NCBI RefSeq assembly: GCF_035282405.1
Contig: NZ_JAYKBP010000005.1
Location: 1-57,131, forward strand
Length of the DNA: 57,131 nucleotides
Reading direction: 5' to 3'
Source: Parvimonas sp035282405
GTDB lineage: Bacteria > Bacillota > Clostridia > Tissierellales > Peptoniphilaceae
Of the stretch, positions 25,852-33,946 are shown piece by piece. Every line of letters begins with the position of its first letter. The stretch's first letter is position 1. The translations under genes were made by a program, and so were the position numbers. A model generated the notes under the pieces. It was not told the origin of the DNA. It saw only the letters and a list, made by a program, of their open reading frames with translations, and did no database searches.

Positions 25852-28197
25852 ATGAAAAAGAAATTGTTGTCAATGTTAATGGTGGGATCTATAATTCTAC
25901 CAAGTGTAGTATTTTGGAATAATCCAAAACACGAAGTTGTTGCAGAAAAGAAAGAGGATACTGTTAATTTGAATGTCGTTCCTTATGTAAATGGACATAA
26001 GTTGAAAGATTTTTCTAAAATTGATGCAGATGCTTTAAAAGTAGGTGTTAGTTATTATGATTACACTACATATGAACAGTTTAAGTTATTTTCAGAACAA
26101 AATGATAAAAATTTAGTTGTAAAGAAAATTCCTAAAAATACTCAAGGAGCTATGTTATATGCAGATAATCAGGAAGAAGTTAATGATTATGGAGTTAAAG
26201 TGAAGAGTGCAGATTTTAAATACTATGAAGGGAAGCCATTCCCAATATTTGAAAGTCTTGACAGTGAATTTCCTCAAGAACCTCATTACTTGAATACAAA
26301 AGAAGATAGCATTTTAGCCATTAATTATGAATTAAAATATGATTTAAAACTTAATTTTGAAAATGAAGAGTTTGCAAAGAATGTAGAGATTGAACTTTTA
26401 GATCATAACAATAAACCTTTGGATATTCAAAAAGAAGTTAAAGGAAACTCAGTTATTATAAAAAATGTTGAATATAATCCGACTAAATCTGCTTTAAAAT
26501 TGAAATTAGGAAATAAAGTATTTAGACTTAAATCTAATGATAATACCTCAGCTAATGAACAAGAAACTAATGTTTTTAAATTAGATCCTAGTTTCAAAAA
26601 TAAAAAAGTTAATGCTGAAAAACATCTAGAAGTATCTATAGATGTAGAAGAATTTAAAAAGGAAGTTTCAAAACCTTTAAATATTCCTGACAAAGCTTTA
26701 AGACAAGAAATTTATAAAAACAATTTGGAAGTTCTTAAACATATTCCTGCTGATGTAAATGAAGCAGAAGCAAAGGCTAATTATTATATTTATGAATCAC
26801 AAGTAGAATATATCAAAAAGTTAAAAATTTCAGAAAACACTGATACAACTGGTGTTGAAAAACTAACTAATGTATATCTTTTAGAAATAAAGGGAGAAAA
26901 ACACAAAAACTTTAATTTTACTACATTTAAAAAGCTTCAATATTTAAATGTTGAAAAAGTTGGGATAGAAACTTTAGGTTTAAGTACTTTAGAGCTTTTA
27001 AAATCAGTAAAAGCTAATGATAACAATCTTAGAGAAATTAAATTTAATGATAATAATAAGATTGAATGGTTGGATTTAAAGGGAAATAATTTTAAAAATG
27101 GATTAGATTTTTCAAAATTAACTTCTCTTAAACATCTTGATTTGTCAGATCAAAAAGAAAAACTTGAAAATATAGATGTTACACCTCTTGTTAATTTAAC
27201 TGAACTTAAACTTGAAAGACATAATTTGAAAAAATTAGACCTTTCTAAAAATACTGAATTAGGATCTCTTTCTTTAGATAATAACAAAGAAGATGATATG
27301 GGACTTACTGAGCTTGATTTAAGCAATAATAAGAAACTAACAGCAATTTATCTAAAAGAAAATAAATTGTCAGAATTAAAGATTGAAAATTTAAAATTAT
27401 TTGGATTAAATATTCATGGAAATAGATTGACTACTATCGATTTATCTAAAATTGAATTTAACAGTGAATCTTCATATTTTGATTCAATCCAAAGAGTAAA
27501 ATATAAAACTAATAATTTTGCAAAAATAGATATGAGTAAGATTGTAGGGAAAGAAAATTTAGATAAAGTTAAATTCGATGAAAAAGATACAAATCTTTCT
27601 TATGATAAGAATACAGGAATTTTAAATATTAGCTCAGATAAGGTAAAAAGTTTCACTTATTATTATAATACTAAAAATACAGGTGTTTTTAGTGTTATGG
27701 TTGTGAATGTTGAATTAGTTTTAGACGAAGAAAATAAACCAAAAACTTATGAATGGGTTCAAAATGAAGATGGAACATGGACATATCAGTCAACTGATGG
27801 AAAAGAAAAAATTAAAGACTCTTGGAAATTTATAAATAATGAATGGTATTTATTTGACAAAGATGGAAAAATGATAGCTAATAGCTGGTTTGAAGAAAAT
27901 GATAAATGGTACTATCTTGAAGCGAGTGGTTCAATGTCAAAGAATGAATGGACAATAATAAACGGAAATTGGTATTATGCAAACGCAAGCGGAAGAATTT
28001 CACAAAACGAATGGGTATTAGTAGATGGAAATTGGTACTATGCAAATGCAAGTGGACGTATTGCTGCTAATGAATGGATTTTTGTTGACGGTAAGTGGTA
28101 TTATGCTGAAAGTGATGGACGTATCACTCAAGGCAAAACCCTTAGAATTAATAATGTATACTATACATTTGATGATAATGGCGTTTGGATTAGATAA
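25852..28197 (+). CDS. Secreted leucine-rich-repeat protein with cell-wall-binding repeat tail
   Basis: 781 residues. A signal peptide is at about 1-31. Residues about 32-330 are unassigned. Leucine-rich repeats run from about 340 to 560 (LTNVYLLEIKG, LEWLDLKGNNF-like, LTELDLSNNKKL, LTTIDLSK), followed by a beta-rich segment. Residues about 640-781 are seven roughly 20-residue CW_binding/choline-binding-type units (WKFINNEWYLFDKDG, GNWYYANASGR). No LPXTG motif: the tail should hold it non-covalently to the wall. The tail is almost identical to those of the next two array genes. Probably an adhesin or host-interaction factor. Confidence 0.9.
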   Translation: MKKKLLSMLMVGSIILPSVVFWNNPKHEVVAEKKEDTVNLNVVPYVNGHKLKDFSKIDADALKVGVSYYDYTTYEQFKLFSEQNDKNLVVKKIPKNTQGAMLYADNQEEVNDYGVKVKSADFKYYEGKPFPIFESLDSEFPQEPHYLNTKEDSILAINYELKYDLKLNFENEEFAKNVEIELLDHNNKPLDIQKEVKGNSVIIKNVEYNPTKSALKLKLGNKVFRLKSNDNTSANEQETNVFKLDPSFKNKKVNAEKHLEVSIDVEEFKKEVSKPLNIPDKALRQEIYKNNLEVLKHIPADVNEAEAKANYYIYESQVEYIKKLKISENTDTTGVEKLTNVYLLEIKGEKHKNFNFTTFKKLQYLNVEKVGIETLGLSTLELLKSVKANDNNLREIKFNDNNKIEWLDLKGNNFKNGLDFSKLTSLKHLDLSDQKEKLENIDVTPLVNLTELKLERHNLKKLDLSKNTELGSLSLDNNKEDDMGLTELDLSNNKKLTAIYLKENKLSELKIENLKLFGLNIHGNRLTTIDLSKIEFNSESSYFDSIQRVKYKTNNFAKIDMSKIVGKENLDKVKFDEKDTNLSYDKNTGILNISSDKVKSFTYYYNTKNTGVFSVMVVNVELVLDEENKPKTYEWVQNEDGTWTYQSTDGKEKIKDSWKFINNEWYLFDKDGKMIANSWFEENDKWYYLEASGSMSKNEWTIINGNWYYANASGRISQNEWVLVDGNWYYANASGRIAANEWIFVDGKWYYAESDGRITQGKTLRINNVYYTFDDNGVWIR

Positions 28198-28353
28198 ATT
28201 TTAAAAACTAATCATTTTAGTATTAATACATTGGATTGCAACTATAAAGAATGCGAAAACAGATCAGGTGGCTTAAGTTATAGTATAACTTCAATCATAG
28301 CTTTGTAAGTATCTGGTGTTGTTATATTTAAGAAAAAATATTAATAAAATAGT

Positions 28354-28382
28354 AAAAAGGCTGGTATAAACTAGCCTTTTTT
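28354..28382 (+). terminator. Terminator downstream of the LRR gene
   Basis: The stem AAAAAGGCT / AGCCTTTTT is followed by T; a copy lies at 31422-31451. Confidence 0.75.
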
Positions 28383-28383
28383 A

Positions 28384-28449
28384 TTGCGAAGCAACAAGGT
28401 TCCCGGGACCCACCCGATGCAAAGCATCGTGGAAGGGTGGGGTTCTTAT
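28384..28449 (+). repeat. GGTTCCCGGG palindromic intergenic repeat, copy B
   Basis: Full-length copy: AACAAGGTTCCCGGGACCC, then CGATGCAAAGCATCG, then GGAAGGGTGGGGTTCTTA. It is flanked by GGTTC direct repeats. Confidence 0.85.
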
Positions 28450-28458
28450 TTGTAAAAA

Positions 28459-28515
28459 TTAATTTGTTTTAAAATTGCTTGATTTTAATTTTTGCTAATT
28501 TGTTAAACATTAAAT
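28459..28515 (-). pseudogene. thiT remnant (3' tail fused to upstream flank)
   Basis: On the minus strand 28459-28491 encodes KLKSSNFKTN and a stop, the exact end of ThiT at 31528, with only synonymous base changes. It is joined to a 25-base segment (28491-28515) that matches 32337-32361 at 23 positions, upstream of the intact thiT riboswitch. The rest of the gene and riboswitch are deleted. Confidence 0.75.
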
Positions 28516-28554
28516 TTATAAATTGTATCATAACACGAGTAAGGAGAGTAAAAA

Positions 28555-28584
28555 TTGCACAAAAAGGTAAATTCATGTTATAAT
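28555..28584 (+). promoter_or_regulatory. Promoter of SHIRT protein 1
   Basis: TTGCAC and TATAAT are separated by 18 bases, with an extended -10 (TGTTATAAT). The leader is about 105 bases. Confidence 0.65.
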
Positions 28585-28694
28585 ATAAATTACTATTGTA
28601 ACAATTTCTTATATTAGACAGATTTTATTTTGTTTGTCTTAAAATAATGTAATTGATTTTCAATAGCAAAATATTTTAACAAAAAGGAGGAAAA

Positions 28695-29876
28695 ATGAAG
28701 AAGATAATTTCAAAAATTCTTATTCTTGCAATGTTATTTGCAGTATTACCGAAAGTTAGTTTTGCAGAGCAAAAAAATGGCGAAAAAACACATAATGTTG
28801 GTACAAATTCTATTAATCGTGGAGAGGCTAAGGAAAAATACGATGTAATACCTAAATTTGTATCAGGAACAGCAGGTAAGGATTTGCCAGATGGAGTAGA
28901 AAACCAAATTCCACAATCAGCTATTGACGCACCTAAAGGGTTTAAATATCAACTTAAGACTGATTTTAAAGAAGTAAAGGTTGATGGTGGAATTTGGAAG
29001 TTCAAAAGATGGGAAAAAGTTAATGCAGACGGAACTAAAACAGTAGTAAATAATGAAGTTCAAATTGTAAATGAAGATATCAATTTAAATGGAGTTTGGG
29101 AATTCGAAAAAGATGGTCAAGCAAATAAATTTAAGGTATTATATAGATTTGTTGCAGTACCTGATGACAGAGAGTTACCAGAAGCAGTTAAAAATAAAAA
29201 ACCTGCAGATAGATATGATGTTCCAAATGGGACAAAAGTAACTCTTCCAAAATTTGATGATGTAAAAGTAGAAGGAGGAACTTGGAAGTTTATAACTTGG
29301 ACGGTTCCTAAAAATAATAAAGTTGAACCAATAGAAAATGAAGCAATAGTTGAAAATGAAGATTTAAGATTACAAGGCGAATGGAAATTTGTAAAAGACG
29401 GTCAAGAACAACCAAATCCACAAAAATATAAATGGGTTCAAAATGAAGATGGAACATGGACATATCAATCAACTGATGGAAAAGAAAAAATTAAAGACTC
29501 TTGGAAATTTATAAATAATGAATGGTATAGATTTGATAAAGATGGAAAAATGATAGCTAATAGCTGGTTTGAAGAAAATGGAAAATGGTACTATCTTGAA
29601 GCGAGTGGTTCAATGTCAAAGAATGAGTGGGTATATAAAGACGGAAACTGGTATTATGCAAATGCAAGTGGAAGAATTTCACAAAATGAATGGGTATTAG
29701 TAGATGGAAATTGGTACTATGCAAATGCAAGTGGACGTGTTGCAGAAAATGAATGGATTTTTGTTGACGGTAAGTGGTATTATGCTGAAAGTGATGGACG
29801 TATCGCTCAAGGCAAAACTCTTAGAATTAATAATGTATACTATACATTTGATGATAATGGCGTTTGGATTAGATAA
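28695..29876 (+). CDS. Secreted two-SHIRT-domain protein with cell-wall-binding repeat tail
   Basis: 393 residues. The signal peptide is 1-24 (VSFA). Two SHIRT-like domains follow, about 50-148 (PKFVSGTAGKDLPDGVE, GGIWKFKRWE, LNGVWEF) and 150-238 (VLYRFVAVPDDRELPEAV, GGTWKFITW, LQGEWKF). SHIRT domains make rigid stalks in streptococcal surface proteins. Residues about 250-393 are seven CW_binding units matching those of the LRR protein. AAGGAGG precedes the ATG. It likely binds wall polymers and projects a short stalk; no separate ligand domain is seen. Confidence 0.88.
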   Translation: MKKIISKILILAMLFAVLPKVSFAEQKNGEKTHNVGTNSINRGEAKEKYDVIPKFVSGTAGKDLPDGVENQIPQSAIDAPKGFKYQLKTDFKEVKVDGGIWKFKRWEKVNADGTKTVVNNEVQIVNEDINLNGVWEFEKDGQANKFKVLYRFVAVPDDRELPEAVKNKKPADRYDVPNGTKVTLPKFDDVKVEGGTWKFITWTVPKNNKVEPIENEAIVENEDLRLQGEWKFVKDGQEQPNPQKYKWVQNEDGTWTYQSTDGKEKIKDSWKFINNEWYRFDKDGKMIANSWFEENGKWYYLEASGSMSKNEWVYKDGNWYYANASGRISQNEWVLVDGNWYYANASGRVAENEWIFVDGKWYYAESDGRIAQGKTLRINNVYYTFDDNGVWIR

Positions 29877-29894
29877 GTATAAGATTCTAAATAG

Positions 29895-29924
29895 AGACTG
29901 AGTAAAATTTTACTCAGTCTTTTT
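29895..29924 (+). terminator. Terminator of SHIRT protein 1 gene
   Basis: A 13-bp perfect stem with a T tail, 19 bases after the stop codon. Confidence 0.85.
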
Positions 29925-30106
29925 AGTGTATAAGTTAATAAATTTAAGAATAGATTGTTTTTTCTAAGTATAGCAGATAAGGATATGTATGTTTTTTAAT
30001 TATCTTGCAAAAATATTAAGTATTTTTATAAAAAATTATGTTTAATAATTAAATTTTTGTGGTAATAAAAAAGAGATATTTTGAAAAGGTTAAAAAATAA
30101 AAAAGA

Positions 30107-30188
30107 AAAGGAGAGCCTACGTGAAATAATAAAACAACAATATTAATTAAATAATGTACCTAACATTTCATGTAGCAAAAATCAAAAT
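30107..30188 (+). promoter_or_regulatory. Displaced ribosome site with hairpin before SHIRT protein 2
   Basis: The only good ribosome site, AAAGGAG (30107-30113), is 75 bases before the ATG. Between them an 11-bp stem CTACGTGAAAT / ATTTCATGTAG (30117-30127 with 30165-30175, one G-U) would fold out 59 bases and leave about 16 bases between site and start. Next to the ATG itself there is no purine-rich site. Confidence 0.5.
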
Positions 30189-31304
30189 ATGAAAAAATCA
30201 GTAAAAGCAATGTTACTATTAGCATCTATTATGTCTGCTTCAGTTGCAACTGTAGCAGTGAACACATCACATGCCGTATATGCAGAATATGAAAATCCTA
30301 CAGACGATTTTCTTAATGATTTATATACTTTGAAAATTGATGTACAAGATATTAAACCAGAAACTGAAGAACAAGGAAAAAAGAAAGCTAATCTATTAGT
30401 AGATATAGAAAAATTAACAAATCAAGTGATGTTGGTAAGAAATAATATGAAAGATTATGAAGACCAAATTAAAAAAGATTTTGACGGTTTAGCTCAAAGA
30501 GCTTTTGATTTAAAAATGGGAATTGAAAAACTTAAAGAAGAAAATAACAAGTCAAAATTTAAAGTAAAGTATAGATTTGTTGCAGTTCCTGATGAAAGGG
30601 AACTGCCTGAAGAAGTAAAAGCAAAATTACCAAAGGATAAATCAGATGTTGAAAAGGGCACAAAAATAGCTATTCAAAAATATGATGATGTTAAGGTTGA
30701 CGGAGGAACTTGGAAATTTATAAATTGGAAAATTCCAAAGGATAATCAAATGGTTGCTGTAGAAAATGAAGTTACAGTAGAAAATGAAGATTTATTTTTA
30801 ACTGGTGAATGGAAATTTGTAAAAGATGGTCAAGAACAACCAAATCCACAAGCTTATAGATGGGTTCAAAACGAAAATGGAAAATGGAGTTACCAATCAG
30901 CTGATGGTAAAGACAAAGTTAAAGATAGCTGGAAATTTATAAATAATGAATGGTATTTATTTGACAAAGATGGATATATGATTGCTGATAACTGGGTTAA
31001 AGAAAATGGAAAATGGTACTATCTTGAAGCGAGTGGTTCAATGTCAAAGAATGAATGGGTATATAAAGACGGAAACTGGTATTATGCAAATGCAAGTGGA
31101 AGAATTTCACAAAATGAATGGGTATTAGTAGATGGAAATTGGTACTATGCAAATGCAAGTGGACGTATTGCTGCTAATGAATGGTTCATGATAGGTGGAA
31201 AGTGGTATTACGCTGAAGATGACGGACAAATCGCTCAAGGGAAAACACTTAAAATCAACAATGTAAATTATACATTTGATGGAAATGGAGTTTGGATTAG
31301 ATAA
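30189..31304 (+). CDS. Secreted coiled-coil and SHIRT protein with cell-wall-binding repeat tail
   Basis: 371 residues. The signal peptide is 1-33 (AVYA). Residues about 37-120 are helical and coiled-coil-like. One SHIRT domain spans about 122-218 (VKYRFVAVPDERELPEEV, GGTWKFINW, LTGEWKF). Residues about 226-371 are seven CW_binding units. From the SHIRT domain on it closely matches SHIRT protein 1, so only the N-terminus is new. The ATG is supported by the signal peptide, but its ribosome site is displaced. Non-covalent wall attachment is expected. Confidence 0.87.
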   Translation: MKKSVKAMLLLASIMSASVATVAVNTSHAVYAEYENPTDDFLNDLYTLKIDVQDIKPETEEQGKKKANLLVDIEKLTNQVMLVRNNMKDYEDQIKKDFDGLAQRAFDLKMGIEKLKEENNKSKFKVKYRFVAVPDERELPEEVKAKLPKDKSDVEKGTKIAIQKYDDVKVDGGTWKFINWKIPKDNQMVAVENEVTVENEDLFLTGEWKFVKDGQEQPNPQAYRWVQNENGKWSYQSADGKDKVKDSWKFINNEWYLFDKDGYMIADNWVKENGKWYYLEASGSMSKNEWVYKDGNWYYANASGRISQNEWVLVDGNWYYANASGRIAANEWFMIGGKWYYAEDDGQIAQGKTLKINNVNYTFDGNGVWIR

Positions 31305-31421
31305 ATTTTAAAATTTATATAAAAAAGGCGAAAACAAATCAGGTGGCTTAAGTTATAGTATAACTTCAATTTGGAAGTAGCTGGTGTTGTTATATTTAAG
31401 AAAAAATATTAATAAAATAGT

Positions 31422-31452
31422 AAAAAAGGCTGGTATAAACTAGCCTTTTTTA
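31422..31452. terminator. Terminator between SHIRT protein 2 and thiT
   Basis: The stem AAAAAAGGCT / AGCCTTTTTT mirrors the one at 28354. Confidence 0.75.
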
Positions 31453-31518
31453 TTGTGAAACAACAAGGTTCCCGGGACCCACCCGGTGCGAAGCATCGAG
31501 GAAGGGTGGGGTTCTTAT
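31453..31518 (+). repeat. GGTTCCCGGG palindromic intergenic repeat, copy C
   Basis: Near-identical to copy B, with the hairpin CGGTGCGAAGCATCG and the GGTTC direct repeats. It lies between SHIRT protein 2 and the thiT stop. Confidence 0.85.
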
Positions 31519-31527
31519 TTATAAAAA

Positions 31528-32175
31528 TTAATTTGTCTTAAAATTGCTCGATTTTAATTTTTCTAAAGTATTTCTTACAATTGGTATTAAAAGCAGTGCG
31601 ACAGTTAAAGCTCCTTCAGCCCCAATATATGAAAAATTATACCAGATTGAATAATTTAATGGATACCAACCTTGTGGTGCATAAGAGCTGAAAAACACAT
31701 ATCCTGATAATGTAGCAAAGATAAATCTTCCTGTAATTGAAATAAGGTATGCAGGTATTAATTTATCTTTTTTATTTGCAAATAATCCGCTAAGTCCAAG
31801 AGAACCAAAAGCTAAAATATAGTCGATGATTGCTTGAACGGGAGTATAGACTTCTGGCTTAATCAATAAATTTAGAAGTCCAAAAGTTATACCGGCTATA
31901 AGTCCTACTCTAAGTCCGAACATATAACCAATGAAAACAATAAAAATCATTGAAAATAAAGTAACGCTTCCACCTTGTGGTAGTCTTAAAAACTTTATCT
32001 GATTTGCACTGATTCCAAGTGCCAATAAAATGGCTGAATAAGTTAGTGCTTTTGTAGAAAATATTTTTTCATCTCTTTTAAAATAAAAGACAAAAAATAA
32101 AAATGCAAAGGAAATCAACAATATAATAGTTGTTTTTCCTGCAGTACTTGAGAAAAATTTTCCAAAATTTTCCAT
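31528..32175 (-). CDS. thiT: ECF thiamine transporter substrate-binding subunit ThiT
   Basis: 215 residues, six membrane helices. The ThiT thiamine-site block LRLPQGGSVTLFSM is present, and WYPLNYSIWYNFSYIGAE is the conserved C-terminal pocket segment. It captures thiamine for the shared ECF energising module, which is not in the window. The frame continues to a Met at 32211, but the ATG at 32175 has AGGAGG 8 bases upstream. A TPP riboswitch precedes it, which confirms the substrate. Confidence 0.95.
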   Translation of the reverse strand: MENFGKFFSSTAGKTTIILLISFAFLFFVFYFKRDEKIFSTKALTYSAILLALGISANQIKFLRLPQGGSVTLFSMIFIVFIGYMFGLRVGLIAGITFGLLNLLIKPEVYTPVQAIIDYILAFGSLGLSGLFANKKDKLIPAYLISITGRFIFATLSGYVFFSSYAPQGWYPLNYSIWYNFSYIGAEGALTVALLLIPIVRNTLEKLKSSNFKTN

Positions 32176-32221
32176 AAAAAAACCTCCTAAGATATTCACT
32201 AGAAAGTCCATAAAAAAGACT

Positions 32222-32298
32222 ATTCAACTTCCCTACGTCAGTATTAACTGAATCAGGTACAAAGGGTATTTCTCAGCTTAGTAGCACCCCTAGCGAAT
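32222..32298 (-). promoter_or_regulatory. TPP riboswitch (THI element) of thiT
   Basis: Read on the minus strand it has GCTAGGGGTGCT, GCTGAGAAATACCC, ACCTGATTCAGTTAATACTG and CGTAGGGAAG in the conserved order. TPP binding is expected to switch off thiT by hiding the ribosome site or by termination; the expression platform is not clear by eye. Confidence 0.95.
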
Positions 32299-32365
32299 AA
32301 AATATTTTGTATTTGTATACTTTAAATTTTTACCCCTTTGCTAATTCATTAAACATTAAATATTA

Positions 32366-32394
32366 TTGAGTAAATTTTGTAAAAGTGATATACT
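32366..32394 (+). promoter_or_regulatory. Promoter of the GDPD gene
   Basis: TTGAGT and TATACT are separated by 17 bases. Confidence 0.6.
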
Positions 32395-32428
32395 TTAGTC
32401 GTATATGTTTTAAAATTAAGGAGATATT

Positions 32429-33169
32429 ATGAAAAAAATATTAAATTTGGCTCATAGGGGTTTTTCAGGGCAATATCCTGAAAATACAAAAATTGCTTTT
32501 TTAAAGGCCATTGAACATTCTGATTGTGATGGTTTTGAAACTGATGTCCATATGACTAAAGATAAAAAACTTGTAATAATCCACGATGACACTGTTGACA
32601 GAACTTGTTCAAATGGAAGTGGTTTTATAAAGGATTTGACTTCTAAAGAACTTTTGCAAATGGAATTTGGTTCACATAAGGGAAGTGAGTTTTTAGGAGA
32701 AAAGATTATATTTTTAGACGAATTTTTACAAATTGTAAAGGACAACAAACTCTTTGTAAATTTAGAGCTTAAGAATAATTATGTATTTTATTGTGGACTT
32801 GAAGAGGTTGTTATCAATATGATAAAAGAATTTGGACTTAAAGAAAATGTAATTTTATCCTCATTTAATCACGAATCAATGGAACTTTGTAAAGAGATTG
32901 ACCCAAGTTTTAAAACGGGACTACTTTTTGAAAGTCCAATGATGAATACAGTTGAATATATGAGAGGAATTAAGCATGAAGCGGTTCATCCTGGATATTA
33001 TATGCTTTTGCAAAAACCTTCTTGGGTTGAAGACTTTAAAAAAATGGGACTTGATATTAATACTTGGACAGTAAATGACGAAAAAACAATGAAGTATCTT
33101 ATTGACATGGGAGTAGATGCCATAATTGGGAATTATCCCGATTTAACATCAAAAGTCTTAAAATCATAA
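32429..33169 (+). CDS. Glycerophosphodiester phosphodiesterase
   Basis: 246 residues, typical of soluble bacterial GDPDs. The HRG motif (LAHRGFSGQYPENT), the metal-binding E-x-D (FETDVHMTKD) and the second His (IIHDDTVDRT) are all present, as is the INTWTVN strand near the C-terminus. It splits glycerophosphodiesters into glycerol-3-phosphate and an alcohol. No signal peptide, so it acts in the cytosol. AAGGAG precedes the ATG. It could feed the GpsA/GlpK glycerol-3-phosphate pool. Confidence 0.93.
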   Translation: MKKILNLAHRGFSGQYPENTKIAFLKAIEHSDCDGFETDVHMTKDKKLVIIHDDTVDRTCSNGSGFIKDLTSKELLQMEFGSHKGSEFLGEKIIFLDEFLQIVKDNKLFVNLELKNNYVFYCGLEEVVINMIKEFGLKENVILSSFNHESMELCKEIDPSFKTGLLFESPMMNTVEYMRGIKHEAVHPGYYMLLQKPSWVEDFKKMGLDINTWTVNDEKTMKYLIDMGVDAIIGNYPDLTSKVLKS

Positions 33170-33184
33170 AATTGGAAAAGTAAT

Positions 33185-33213
33185 TTGACAAAAACTTTAA
33201 ATTAGTATAGAAT
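33185..33213 (+). promoter_or_regulatory. Promoter of the coiled-coil lipoprotein gene
   Basis: TTGACA and TAGAAT are separated by 17 bases. Confidence 0.65.
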
Positions 33214-33274
33214 ATGAGTGTTAGAAATTTTTGTAAAAAATTTTTAATAAAAATAAATAAAATTAGGAGGAATT

Positions 33275-33670
33275 ATGAAAAAATCTTTAAAATTATTTGC
33301 ATTATTGCTTATCACTATTATGGGTTTTAGTGCTTGTTCATCAAAAAATAACGAAAATGCAACTGAAAAGGCAAAGAAAGAATCCGAGAAAGCTTTAGAA
33401 GATGCTAAGCAAAAAGGGAAAGATGCTCAGGATAAAGTAAAGGAAGAAGTAGAAAAGAAAACTAAAAAAGCAAAAGAAGAAGCTGATAAAGCCTTAGAAG
33501 ATGCTAAACAAAAAGGAAAAAATGCTCAGGATAAAGTAAATGATGAAGTAGAAGATCAAACTAAGAAAGTAAAAGAAGAAGCTGAAAAAGCAAGAAAAAA
33601 AATACAAGAAGAAATAAAAAAAGCAAAGGAAAAAGCTGAAAAAGATGCAGAAGATGCTAAAGGAAACTAA
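33275..33670 (+). CDS. Coiled-coil (LEA-like) lipoprotein
   Basis: 131 residues. A lipoprotein signal ends in the lipobox FSAC (Cys21). The mature part is entirely helical and charged. It has two near-identical 33-residue units (EKALEDAKQKGKDAQDKV and DKALEDAKQKGKNAQDKV as starts) plus a partial third. Each unit is three 11-residue turns, as in LEA or apolipoprotein-like helices. It should lie along the outer membrane surface or span wall space. Function unknown; a stress-protective or structural role is only a guess. Own promoter, AGGAGG site. Confidence 0.8.
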   Translation: MKKSLKLFALLLITIMGFSACSSKNNENATEKAKKESEKALEDAKQKGKDAQDKVKEEVEKKTKKAKEEADKALEDAKQKGKNAQDKVNDEVEDQTKKVKEEAEKARKKIQEEIKKAKEKAEKDAEDAKGN

Positions 33671-33753
33671 TATATAAATTGCAAGAATAAGTTAGCCAAT
33701 TGAAAAAACTTCAAAAGATGTTTTAAGAGAATTGTAAAAAGTTATTAAAAGTA

Positions 33754-33782
33754 TTGTATTTTGTGTATATATATGGTATAAT
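33754..33782 (+). promoter_or_regulatory. Promoter of rplM-rpsI
   Basis: TTGTAT and TATAAT are separated by 17 bases, directly before the structured leader. Confidence 0.7.
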
Positions 33783-33788
33783 AACCGG

Positions 33789-33930
33789 GTATCACTTTTG
33801 GATACATGATATTTAAAAAGCCTTGTCTTTTTACAATATCAATCGCATAGCAGTCGAGGTTGCGATTAACAAGTCCTCGCCTACAAAATCGCTGGGTAGC
33901 GATGTCTAAATAACCCAATATTGTAAAAAG
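33789..33930 (+). ncRNA. Structured leader of rplM (L13 leader type)
   Basis: A first hairpin GTATC / GATAC (33789-33805) is followed by a closed domain. P1 pairs 33827-33839 with 33918-33930 (13 bp, CTTTTTACAATAT). Inside are P2 AATCGCA / TGCGATT and P3 ATCGCT / AGCGAT. The P2 loop CGAGG can pair with CCTCG at 33875-33879, and the P3 loop TGGGT with ACCCA at 33913-33917. It ends 6 bases before the AAGGAGG site, so folding can affect translation. An L13 autoregulatory leader is known in Firmicutes; identity with that family was not tested. Confidence 0.75.
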
Positions 33931-33946
33931 AATTAAGGAGGAAAAA

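Larger units (their letters stand above)
28198..28694. other. Gene-free stretch: duplicated 3' flank, repeat copy B, thiT scar, promoter
   Basis: Bases about 28250-28495 match 31325-31560 almost base for base, including a GGCTGGTATAAACTAGCC terminator and a palindromic repeat. From 28459 the sequence reads as the last ten codons and stop of thiT, then switches at about 28491 to sequence otherwise found only upstream of the thiT riboswitch (32337-32361). The end of the region holds the promoter of the next gene. Confidence 0.8.
29877..30188. other. Gene-free stretch between the two SHIRT genes
   Basis: It begins with a perfect 26-base palindromic terminator (29895-29924, AGACTGAGTAAAA / TTTTACTCAGTCT). 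The rest is A/T-rich and ends in the distant ribosome site and hairpin described for the next gene. No coding frame is evident. Confidence 0.7.

Noticed and set aside
29437..29876. Regularly spaced repeats that might suggest a CRISPR array
   Set aside because: The periodicity of about 60 bases is the 20-residue cell-wall-binding unit inside an open reading frame; no cas genes are present.
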